Below, one piece after another: positions 1 to 5,260 of a stretch of 7,516 nucleotides of DNA. Each line of letters starts with the position of its first letter. Position 1 is the stretch's first letter. The DNA lies in assembly GCA_025350385.1 (NCBI GenBank), contig JANXXZ010000387.1, positions 1 through 7,516 of the forward strand. The letters run 5' to 3'. Under the pieces are notes generated by a model. The model searched no databases. It was not told the DNA's origin and saw only the letters and a list, made by a program, of their open reading frames with translations. The translations under genes and the position numbers were made by a program. Source of the stretch: Bacteroidales bacterium. Its GTDB lineage: Bacteria; Bacteroidota; Bacteroidia; Bacteroidales; UBA4417.

Positions 1-1
1 C

Positions 2-499
2 TTGTTGATGGCAATTTTCAATTTCAGCCTTTTTTTACTGTTATCTCCGTGGTTTCTGATCATGCTGATAGTTTCCTTTGGAGTTGCAGCAGGGGTTCTA
101 TATTTTCGAAAAAATAAAATAATAGTGCCCCCTGATCCGGCGGCGAAACCGGCAAATCCTCTCGAATTCCGCATCGCAATCATTTTTACACTCTTGTTTG
201 TGGCTTTCAGCTTTATAACCTATTTCACCTTAAAGCAGTTTGGTACAAAAGGATTGCAGACACTGGCTTATATTGTTGGGGTTACTGATATTGATCCGTT
301 CCTGATCAGTTTATTTCACGGGAAATTTGGAGTGGGAATTACGATGGTTGCCATTGCTACCTTGCAGGCAGTCTTTAGCAACAACCTGCTGAAACTTATA
401 TACAGCCTTGTGCTTTCGGGAAAGGATTGCCGGAAATTCCTCCTCATCGGATTTGGGATCATTTTGACTGTCAATTTCCTGATTATTTGGATTATATAA
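2..499 (+). CDS. MgtC/SapB-type membrane protein, DUF4010 domain, C-terminal part (cut by left edge)
   Basis: This is the C-terminal part of a polytopic membrane protein; the frame is open to the left edge, so the true start lies outside. Counting from base 2, hydrophobic segments lie at about residues 6-33, 57-77, 86-105, 110-135 and 146-165. The key signature is GVTDIDPFLISLF (residues 93-105) followed by a segment ending in SNNLLKL (126-132). This matches the DUF4010 pattern of a G-x-x-D-x-D motif and a later S-N-T-x-x-K motif, found at the C-terminus of proteins with an N-terminal MgtC-like domain. Such proteins are usually about 400 residues, so roughly 40 percent is visible. They are presumed inner-membrane proteins of unknown transport or ion-related role; no substrate can be named. 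The gene converges on the TPR gene. ATG at base 8 is an internal methionine and probably not the start. The family call is from memory of the motif. Confidence 0.72.
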   Translation: MLMAIFNFSLFLLLSPWFLIMLIVSFGVAAGVLYFRKNKIIVPPDPAAKPANPLEFRIAIIFTLLFVAFSFITYFTLKQFGTKGLQTLAYIVGVTDIDPFLISLFHGKFGVGITMVAIATLQAVFSNNLLKLIYSLVLSGKDCRKFLLIGFGIILTVNFLIIWII

Positions 500-554
500 A
501 CAATTGCACCTGTTTTATAGACTGTTTAAATTAATAAATAATTACTCACTCCGG

Positions 555-576
555 CCCTCCCTATATTCAGGGAGGG
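555..576. repeat. perfect 8-bp inverted repeat (hairpin)
   Basis: CCCTCCCT (555-562) pairs exactly with AGGGAGGG (569-576) across a 6-base loop. It lies 56 bases past the stop of the DUF4010 gene. No T run follows on either strand, so it is not a standard intrinsic terminator, although it could protect a 3' end or be the trace of a dispersed palindromic element. A similar GC-rich hairpin lies about 60 bases further on. Confidence 0.6.
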
Positions 577-637
577 AGCAGAATGTACTGAATTGTAGTT
601 CTTTCAATCAAAGAAAAATCCTTTTTAGAATGTCCTG

Positions 638-653
638 CCCCTGAAATCAGGGG
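638..653. repeat. GC-rich inverted repeat, second hairpin
   Basis: CCCCTG (638-643) pairs with CAGGGG (648-653) around AAAT, and the purine-rich stretch GGAGATAGAGAGGG follows. The core TCAGGG and the following GGAG are shared with the hairpin at 555-576. The two may be decayed copies of one small palindromic repeat. From memory, elements of this C-run/G-run kind recur between Bacteroidota genes, but I could not test that here. Confidence 0.5.
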
Positions 654-754
654 GAGATAGAGAGGGTAAAAAAGGTAAGAAAAAAATTTAAACAGGCTCT
701 TAATTCAAACCATATATTTTGATTCCTGATTTTTACAAATCCCTTTTTATGTTT

Positions 755-783
755 AAAAAAAAGCCAGGAACTATCCCGGCTTT
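755..783 (-). terminator. intrinsic terminator of the TPR gene
   Basis: Read on the minus strand, the arm AAAGCCGGG (783-775) pairs with CCTGGCTTT (768-760) through one G-U wobble across a 6-base loop. The T run continues through 755. It begins 25 bases after the TPR stop codon. A 9-bp stem with an uninterrupted U tract is a textbook Rho-independent terminator. The plus-strand transcript would have the A run before the stem and not after it, so it is directional. Confidence 0.88.
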
Positions 784-807
784 ATTCCTTTTACTAGTTT
801 GATTTGC

Positions 808-1779
808 TTATTTACATTTTAAAACGGTTGCCATCTGGTAATTGGCAGCTGCCTTATTGGCTCCTGAAGTCACTTTTTTATAATTTTCGCAGGCATTGGA
901 AATATCTTTTTTCCCTTCATATGCTTTGGCTATCTGGAAGTAGAAGTCTACCTGTTTTTCTGGTTTAGCTTCCAATGCAAGACCTTTCTGAGCAGATTCA
1001 AGCGCCGGATCAAATTTTGATGTAGCATTATAGCTCAGGGAAAGAATCAGGTAAGTACTGCTTTTGGTAGCGTTATAAGTGAGGGAGGAATTGGCTAATT
1101 CAATAGCCTGTGCATAATTTTTGGATGTCATGGCTTTGTTTGCCCGCACCATCAGACTGCCGGCTACTGATTCCTTAGCTTTGCTCACGGTTGAAGTATC
1201 ATTTTCTTTTGTTGCAAGTTCAATTGTCATATCCATTGCTTTCTGCATGTTTTCAAAATCGTTCTTTTTCTTATATGCCAGAGCTTTGGAAAAATATGCC
1301 TTTGTGTAGGTCGGATCCAGGCTTATGGCCTTGTCGAAACTTACTATTGCCGCATCGGCGCTGTCAGCTTTGAGTTGTTCCTGGCCTTTAAGTGCATATA
1401 GTTTAAGCAATTGGTTCTGTGTTTTCTCCTTTTTGTCGAAATCGTTATATTTTGTAGCATACACAATGGTTTGTTCATATGCTGCGATAGCTTCATTGTA
1501 TTTTTTATCTTTCACAAAATCAACAGCAATATTCGATTGCCAGTTTACAACTGCTTTTGTTGCAACTTTCTTTATATCATCAGCATCTGCTCCAATTTTT
1601 TCACACATTCCAACTACTTCCACCATCTTTTTCAATGCCCCTGCATGATCGGTTGAGTCAAGTTTAAGTGTAGCATTAAAAACCTTACCGGCTTCTTCCT
1701 TGGTTTGTGCAAAAAGATTAGTGTTCATAAGCGCGAGAAGGGCCACGAAAGCAGCGGTCAACATCAGGTTCTTTTTCAT
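808..1779 (-). CDS. exported tetratricopeptide-repeat (TPR) protein
   Basis: A 323-residue protein with a clear Sec signal peptide: MKK, a hydrophobic stretch at about 5-18, and a probable cut after FAQ (residue 25). That signal style is common in Bacteroidota. The mature part is helical and repetitive. TPR-like helix pairs can be seen at about 94-128 (YNEAIAAYEQTI), 128-160 (ADAAIVSFDKAISLDP), 162-190, 208-240 (NYAQAIELANSSL), 242-272 (FDPALESAQKGLALE) and 278-305 (DISNACENYKKV). There is no lipobox cysteine and no other domain, so it is probably periplasmic. Its partner is unknown; TPR arrays usually hold proteins together. The start is ATG at 1779. No Shine-Dalgarno is visible, a promoter lies about 50 bases upstream and a terminator follows the stop, so it looks monocistronic. 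The fold is secure; the specific role is not known. Confidence 0.88.
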   Translation of the reverse strand: MKKNLMLTAAFVALLALMNTNLFAQTKEEAGKVFNATLKLDSTDHAGALKKMVEVVGMCEKIGADADDIKKVATKAVVNWQSNIAVDFVKDKKYNEAIAAYEQTIVYATKYNDFDKKEKTQNQLLKLYALKGQEQLKADSADAAIVSFDKAISLDPTYTKAYFSKALAYKKKNDFENMQKAMDMTIELATKENDTSTVSKAKESVAGSLMVRANKAMTSKNYAQAIELANSSLTYNATKSSTYLILSLSYNATSKFDPALESAQKGLALEAKPEKQVDFYFQIAKAYEGKKDISNACENYKKVTSGANKAAANYQMATVLKCK

Positions 1780-1829
1780 AGTTGCAGAGCGATTATTTAA
1801 ACTTAATTTGATTTTTTACGTTTGAGGTA

Positions 1830-1859
1830 CAAATGTAGAAATTTAATTATATCTACAAA
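1830..1859 (-). promoter_or_regulatory. Bacteroidota-type promoter of the TPR gene
   Basis: On the minus strand TTTG (1859-1856) is followed after 18 bases by TACATTTG (1837-1830). This fits the Bacteroidota sigma factor pattern of a TTTG box and a TAnnTTTG box about 19 bases apart. Transcription would start near 1824, giving a leader of about 45 bases before the ATG at 1779. Confidence 0.72.
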
Positions 1860-1872
1860 CCTGTATTATCTG

Positions 1873-1894
1873 GTTCAAGGTTCAATTATTGAAC
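1873..1894. promoter_or_regulatory. palindrome with extra half-site, possible operator
   Basis: GTTCAAT (1880-1886) and ATTGAAC (1888-1894) form an exact 7+1+7 palindrome. A further GTTCAA half-site lies at 1873-1878, in direct repeat with the left arm. It sits 13 to 35 bases upstream of the -33 box of the TPR promoter, where an activator could bind. A looser version occurs at 2176-2190. Confidence 0.4.
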
Positions 1895-2175
1895 AAAAGG
1901 TATTCTAATTTAAAAATGGGGAGAAATCCAATAATTCGAAAGCTGATGATATATTGATAATAAGGAGATTATGATTGAAATAGGTAAGAAAAATGTTATT
2001 AATTCAAAAATGGGCTAATTCCCGGGCGACTTTATCAACTCAATACGGACCAAGTGCTGAAGCCAAACAGATTCATAAAACACAAAACTCTATAATGCTG
2101 TTTTATCTCTCGAACAGATTAACTTATACCATTTACAAGAAAGGTAACCTGATCTAATTTTATTATCAGCTGTTA

Positions 2176-2190
2176 TTTCAATAATTGAGT
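2176..2190. promoter_or_regulatory. second copy-like palindrome, possible operator
   Basis: TTTCAATAATTGAGT matches the reverse complement of the 1880-1894 palindrome at 12 of 15 positions, and its core TCAATAATTGA is itself palindromic. It ends 24 bases before the -7-like box at 2215, where it would overlap or touch the polymerase -33 contact. The AT-rich setting makes chance a real alternative. Confidence 0.3.
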
Positions 2191-2214
2191 ATTAATAGTT
2201 CCTTCAAAATGATT

Positions 2215-2222
2215 TACATTTG
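2215..2222 (+). promoter_or_regulatory. possible -7 box for the DUF3822-rsmD unit
   Basis: TACATTTG fits TAnnTTTG exactly and is the same 8-mer as the TPR gene's -7 box. No good TTTG box lies about 19 bases upstream, so it is half a promoter by sequence. It would give a leader of about 75 bases before the DUF3822 start. Confidence 0.4.
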
Positions 2223-2303
2223 CATATCCAGCCTGTCAGGCAACACCTGTAGTTATGGACACTGATGAAATGCTGTATTGAGTAATTATTAAATACTTCT
2301 CCC

Positions 2304-3173
2304 TTGGAATGTATCCTGAACCTGGTCGATCCTTCATTTGATCCGGGACATGCTGATAAATACAGGTTGTCCATCCTGTTCCGACCGGATGGATTTTCTT
2401 TTTGTGTTCTCGATAACCGCTCGTATAAGTTTATTGCAATATGCGACTACCAGCTGATCCATTCAAATAAGGCTGTTAAGCTGAGGCCGGAAAAACTTTG
2501 CGATAAATATACTGACGTATTTGCAAGCATTGATTTGATTAAGTTGCCCTTCCGGACTAAGGATGTGGCTTTCGCTTCCCCGAAACTGACACTGGTCCCG
2601 GCCGGGTTTCTTCGCAATGAAACTATGGACAGTTACTTCAGGTTCAATCATTCGTTGGATGCTGCAGAAGAGTTGAGAAGTCAGCTTATTGCAATTGGTG
2701 AAATGACGGCAGTGTTTGCAATGCCCTCATGTATTAAAAGAGTCTCCGAAGGTTGGTTTACCGGTGTAAAAATAAATTGTACGGCTGCTGTGCTTATCCA
2801 ACGTTTGCTCACTGCAAATTCCCATATCCTGACACGGCAGGTATTTATCAATGTCTGGGGTGAATTCTTTGATATAATTATCATCCAGGGTTACAAACTG
2901 CTGTATTTCAATACTTTCAGAAAACAAGCTGCTGAAGACCTGGTATATTATATAGTATACGTGCTGGAACAAATGGGCTTTATCCCTGCCGAAGAGGAAG
3001 TAACACTCATGGGTGACATATTGAGTGAATCGGAAGAATTCAGGTTACTCTATCAATACATTGACATCCTGCAATTCGCAAGCTTGGAAGGGATTGCTGA
3101 ATTCAGCCCGGTTTTTTCTGAAGTGCCCGGTCATAAATATTTTACTCTTTATAATCTGCCATTTTGCGAATAA
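2304..3173 (+). CDS. DUF3822 family protein
   Basis: A 289-residue soluble protein of unknown function, with no signal peptide and no membrane segment. The family fit rests on the N-terminal pattern SFDPGHADKYRLSIL followed by PDGFSFCVLD (about 11-37), the C-terminal HKYFTLYNLPFCE (277-289), and position: DUF3822 genes commonly stand directly before rsmD in Bacteroidota. The start is uncertain. The frame's upstream stop is at 2283-2285, no in-frame ATG occurs until residue 108, and the only reasonable start near the conserved N-terminus is TTG at 2304, without a Shine-Dalgarno. An ATG at 2309 is out of frame. The end overlaps rsmD by 10 bases, so the two are almost surely cotranscribed and translationally linked. 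That suggests a role near ribosome assembly or rRNA modification, but this is context only. Confidence 0.85.
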   Translation: MECILNLVDPSFDPGHADKYRLSILFRPDGFSFCVLDNRSYKFIAICDYQLIHSNKAVKLRPEKLCDKYTDVFASIDLIKLPFRTKDVAFASPKLTLVPAGFLRNETMDSYFRFNHSLDAAEELRSQLIAIGEMTAVFAMPSCIKRVSEGWFTGVKINCTAAVLIQRLLTANSHILTRQVFINVWGEFFDIIIIQGYKLLYFNTFRKQAAEDLVYYIVYVLEQMGFIPAEEEVTLMGDILSESEEFRLLYQYIDILQFASLEGIAEFSPVFSEVPGHKYFTLYNLPFCE

Positions 3174-3694
3174 TCAGTGGATCACACAGGGGCAGGCAAC
3201 TTCATCCGCCCAAAGGGATGCCTCTCAGGCCAACCACTGACCTGGCCAAAGAGAGCTTGTTTAATATTTTGAATAACCGGATCGATTTTGAAGATTGCGC
3301 TGTTCTCGATCTGTTTGCCGGAACAGGGAACATTTCCCTTGAATTTGCCTCGCGTGGTGCAAAAGATGTTGTCGCAGTTGAACTGAATTACAAATGCACG
3401 GAGTTTATTGCAAAATCCGCCCGCGACATGTCCTTTGAAAATGTTTTCATAGTCAAGGCAAATGTATTCAACTACCTGAAATCGGTCAAACGAACTTTCG
3501 ACCTTATTTTTGCTGATCCTCCTTATGAAATGAAGGAGGTCAGCCAGCTTCCAATGCAGGTTTTTGAACAGAAGCTATTGAATGAAGATGGCTGGTTTGT
3601 TTTGGAACATGATACCTCTGTTTCCTTCAAAGATCACCCCAATTTTATTGAGGAGCGTCAGTACGGGAAAGTGCATTTTTCGTTTTTTCAATAG
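3164..3694 (+). CDS. rsmD: 16S rRNA (guanine(966)-N(2))-methyltransferase RsmD
   Basis: A 176-residue SAM-dependent methyltransferase expected to methylate N2 of G966 in 16S rRNA during 30S assembly. The N-terminus MRIISGSHRGRQL with PLRPTTDLAKESLFNIL (20-36) is the RsmD signature. The SAM-binding loop is DLFAGTGN (49-56), an acidic residue that would contact ribose is E73, and the catalytic N-methylase motif is DPPY (118-121). The C-terminus RQYGKVHFSFF is also typical, and the length is normal for the family. The start is TTG at 3164, inside the end of DUF3822; the next ATG (3218) would remove the conserved N-terminus, and an in-frame stop at 3152-3154 limits any upstream extension. No Shine-Dalgarno is evident, so translation probably relies on coupling to DUF3822. 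It ends 12 bases from the stop of the convergent coaD. Confidence 0.96.
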   Translation: MRIISGSHRGRQLHPPKGMPLRPTTDLAKESLFNILNNRIDFEDCAVLDLFAGTGNISLEFASRGAKDVVAVELNYKCTEFIAKSARDMSFENVFIVKANVFNYLKSVKRTFDLIFADPPYEMKEVSQLPMQVFEQKLLNEDGWFVLEHDTSVSFKDHPNFIEERQYGKVHFSFFQ

Positions 3695-3706
3695 GCTGGA
3701 TGAAAA

Positions 3707-4162
3707 TCAGATATTAATTCCTGCTGGAACGAATTGCCTCACATCGCCGCCATATTTATGAACTTCCCTCACGATGGAGGAGGTGATCATAACATGTTCG
3801 GGCTGAGTCAAGAGAAAAACCGTTTCAATGGCCGGAGCAAGGCGGTTGTTCACCTGGCCGACACCTCGCTCAAACTCAAAATCGGCCGAGGTTCTTAACC
3901 CGCGGATGAGGTATTTTGCATTTTTATCCCTGCAAAAATCAACGGTCAATCCCTGATAGCTTTCAACGCTAATAGATGGACAATCCTGAAAAACAGATTT
4001 GATCCAATCCAACCTTTTTTCCAGCGTGAAATAGCCTGTTTTATCAGCATTTGAGCCAATGGCCACTATAATATGATCGAACAATGGCATGGCACGGCGG
4101 ATAATTGATTCGTGTCCCAGGGTTATGGGATCGAATGAACCGGGAAATACTGCTATTTTCAT
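3707..4162 (-). CDS. coaD: phosphopantetheine adenylyltransferase
   Basis: A 151-residue enzyme for the fourth step of coenzyme A synthesis: 4'-phosphopantetheine plus ATP gives dephospho-CoA and diphosphate. The nucleotidyltransferase motif is complete: GSFDPITLGH (8-17) holds the TxGH element, RGLRTSADFEFE (88-99) is the substrate and ATP loop, and ITSSIVREV (126-134) is the C-terminal signature. K41 and R90 fall where catalytic basic residues are expected. Length is normal. The start is ATG at 4162 with no Shine-Dalgarno. It is convergent with rsmD, with 12 bases between stops, too little room for separate terminators, so the two transcripts probably overlap. It lies 246 bases downstream of the NUDIX gene on the same strand, with promoter-like boxes in between, so it may be transcribed on its own. 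Confidence 0.97.
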   Translation of the reverse strand: MKIAVFPGSFDPITLGHESIIRRAMPLFDHIIVAIGSNADKTGYFTLEKRLDWIKSVFQDCPSISVESYQGLTVDFCRDKNAKYLIRGLRTSADFEFERGVGQVNNRLAPAIETVFLLTQPEHVMITSSIVREVHKYGGDVRQFVPAGINI

Positions 4163-4180
4163 GATATATAAGTGTTAATT

Positions 4181-4212
4181 CAAAGGTAAAATTGCAAATT
4201 TCAAGGGTAAAA
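4181..4212 (-). promoter_or_regulatory. probable coaD promoter with a doubled box
   Basis: On the minus strand TACCTTTG (4188-4181) fits TAnnTTTG and would start transcription about 12 bases before the coaD ATG. The surrounding 12-mer is repeated 21 bases further upstream with 11 of 12 identical (plus-strand TCAAAGGTAAAA at 4180-4191, TCAAGGGTAAAA at 4201-4212). The second copy lies in the -33 region, so it could be an operator half or a weaker second -7 box. No clear TTTG box is present. Another exact TAnnTTTG (TACTTTTG) faces coaD at 4290-4283. Confidence 0.42.
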
Positions 4213-4260
4213 ACTACTGTAATTCATGCTGTTATCCGGAAAATTCAGGACAGTTTTACC
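4206..4260. repeat. interrupted inverted repeat upstream of coaD
   Basis: GGTAAAAACT (4206-4215) and AGTTTTACC (4252-4260) are inverted, with one extra A in the left arm and 36 bases between arms. The left arm is also part of the doubled GGTAAAA box, so three GGTAAAA words lie within 80 bases upstream of coaD. The loop is too long for a strong hairpin, and the AT-rich arms may match by chance. Confidence 0.3.
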
Positions 4261-4408
4261 AGGATTTAACGCTAGCTTATAGCAAAAGTAAGGAAATGAA
4301 GGTTCGGAACGTTTGTAGAGTGGAAGTAATAGTTTTTCATTCAAATCGGTTATCAGCAATCCCTATACGCTCAGTATTCTGTTAGCATCTGTCTACTTTC
4401 CGTTTTCA

Positions 4409-5050
4409 TTAATCATTAAATGGAGATGCGAGGTATTCTGCTATCAACTCCTTCAACGAAGCATATGTTGTGCCCAGGACCTCATCCAGTTGGTTAGGTT
4501 CAAACCATCTTACTTCTGTAATATCTTCCGCTGTTTGAGGAACCGGTTTGGCACTTCCGCTGTAGTACATCTCATACCAGTTTGTCTCCTTCAGAACTGC
4601 TTGCAGCCGGCGATTACTGTAAATATGAAATGTGGAGGGAAGCCGACGGATCAGGGTTAATAGTGATAGCCCTGTCTCCTCGCTTACTTCACGTAATCCG
4701 GCTTGTTCAGGACTCTCCTTTTTTTCAAGTTTTCCCTTGGGTAAATCCCATATATCATTCCTTTTGATGAATAGCAACTTGCCATCAGAATTCTTAACAA
4801 TTCCACCTGCTGCTTTCACAGGTTTGAAAAATGAATTAAATGCCGAGACTGCCTCTTTATACTGGATTCCTGCATAAATTTCAAGTTTATCGCAATCTGT
4901 GTCGGTTTTAAAGCGTTCATACTCCAATTCGAGTTGATCCTTACACTTGAAATGAATTACCCGACTAACATGCAGATAATCAGTGTTGTTGATATCTTCT
5001 GAAATCTGAATTGATTTTTCATTCAGAAAAACTCTGTACCTTTGCCCCAT
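4409..5050 (-). CDS. NUDIX hydrolase with N-terminal extension
   Basis: A 213-residue protein when started at ATG 5048-5050; a TTG directly before it is in frame but less likely. The NUDIX box is complete at residues 106-128 of this form: it begins GKLEKKE, ends REVSEETGL, and fits GX5EX7REUXEEXGU with all metal-binding glutamates. The fold begins around FKPVKAAGGIVKN (76-88) and ends near EVRWFEPNQLDEVL (179-192). Such enzymes split nucleoside diphosphates linked to another group; the substrate cannot be read from sequence. About 75 residues precede the NUDIX fold, more than a minimal enzyme has, with no recognised motif. The gene diverges from pyrE, and NUDIX-pyrE-SRPBCC is, from memory, a recurrent Bacteroidota neighbourhood, which fits nucleotide housekeeping. 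No promoter box is convincing on its side of the gap. Confidence 0.92.
   Translation of the reverse strand: MGQRYRVFLNEKSIQISEDINNTDYLHVSRVIHFKCKDQLELEYERFKTDTDCDKLEIYAGIQYKEAVSAFNSFFKPVKAAGGIVKNSDGKLLFIKRNDIWDLPKGKLEKKESPEQAGLREVSEETGLSLLTLIRRLPSTFHIYSNRRLQAVLKETNWYEMYYSGSAKPVPQTAEDITEVRWFEPNQLDEVLGTTYASLKELIAEYLASPFND
5037..5044 (+). promoter_or_regulatory. possible -7 box for pyrE inside the NUDIX gene start
   Basis: TACCTTTG fits TAnnTTTG exactly and is the only exact match I find in the 220 bases before pyrE on the plus strand. A TTG at 5011-5013 is 23 bases upstream, a longer spacing than usual. If real, the pyrE transcript would have a leader of about 200 bases containing the duplicated segment and hairpin described below. 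It overlaps coding sequence of the NUDIX gene, so chance is possible. Confidence 0.28.
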
Positions 5051-5120
5051 CAATTGAATTGATTTAATTAATCACAGCAGGATGAATGAAGTGGAGTCGC
5101 AGCTCAGGTAGTTGCCTCCA

Positions 5121-5155
5121 ACCTGTTAAATACCAAGTATTAACTGATGAAATAG
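5121..5155 (+). repeat. upstream copy of the pyrE start region
   Basis: Bases 5121-5155 match 5226-5260 at 28 of 35 positions, without gaps, at an offset of 105 bases. The best-kept part is ATTAACnGATGAAATnG. In the downstream copy the ATG is the pyrE start codon. In this copy the same place reads ATG AAA TAG (5147-5155), a two-codon frame in phase with pyrE that stops at once. It is followed three bases later by a hairpin. This may be a duplicated initiation region or chance similarity. Confidence 0.5.
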
Positions 5156-5158
5156 CCT

Positions 5159-5180
5159 TCTCGTCATGATAATGACGAGA
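5159..5180. repeat. perfect 9-bp inverted repeat in the pyrE leader
   Basis: TCTCGTCAT (5159-5167) pairs exactly with ATGACGAGA (5172-5180) around the 4-base loop GATA. No T run follows on either strand, so it is not an intrinsic terminator. It begins three bases after the ATG AAA TAG frame and ends 71 bases before the pyrE start. It could be an RNA hairpin in the leader or a protein-binding palindrome between the divergent NUDIX and pyrE genes. Confidence 0.65.
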
Positions 5181-5225
5181 CCAACAGAAAATGATAATAC
5201 GTATAACCAGGGCGTATTCCATCTT

Positions 5226-5260
5226 ACCTATAAAAAACAAATTATTAACAGATGAAATCG
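5226..5260 (+). repeat. downstream copy spanning the pyrE start codon
   Basis: This is the partner of 5121-5155 (28 of 35 identical). It covers the 26 bases before pyrE and its first three codons. Similarity ends where the pyrE coding sequence continues, so only the initiation region is shared. Confidence 0.5.

Larger units (their letters stand above)
500..807. other. convergent intergenic region with no gene
   Basis: This 308-base gap separates the stop codons of two converging genes. I see no coding frame. It holds two GC-rich hairpin sequences (555-576 and 638-653) in otherwise AT-rich DNA, and an intrinsic terminator for the minus-strand TPR gene at 755-783. No clear intrinsic terminator for the DUF4010 gene is visible, because neither hairpin is followed by a T run. 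Confidence 0.7.
1780..2303. other. divergent intergenic region with no gene
   Basis: These 524 bases separate the starts of the TPR gene (minus) and the DUF3822 gene (plus). I find the TPR promoter (1830-1859), a palindrome with an extra half-site (1873-1894), a related palindrome (2176-2190) and a -7-like box facing DUF3822 (2215-2222). A 15-codon frame at 1971-2018 has AAGGAG three bases before its ATG but is too short to support as a gene. The rest shows no RNA gene or decayed gene that I can recognise. It is long for a Bacteroidota divergent gap, so a small RNA cannot be excluded. Confidence 0.6.

Noticed and set aside
555..576. Hairpin as intrinsic terminator of the DUF4010 gene
   Set aside because: No T run follows the stem on the plus strand, so it does not meet the usual criteria.
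1121..1656. Several plus-strand open frames inside the TPR gene
   Set aside because: They are antisense shadows of a well-supported gene with signal peptide, promoter and terminator, and their products show no recognisable pattern.
674..2008. Shared words GGTAAGAAAAA and TTAATTCAAA in two intergenic regions (from 674 and from 1983), the second word also near 4175
   Set aside because: The words are short and AT-rich and their spacing differs between places (16 bases in one, about 15 to 26 in the other), so no repeat family can be claimed.
1971..2018. 15-codon frame with AAGGAG three bases before its ATG
   Set aside because: It is too short to judge, the spacing is tight, and this lineage rarely uses Shine-Dalgarno sites, so the match is probably chance.
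2463..2972. Minus-strand open frames inside the DUF3822 gene
   Set aside because: They are short and overlap each other antisense to a gene supported by family pattern and context.
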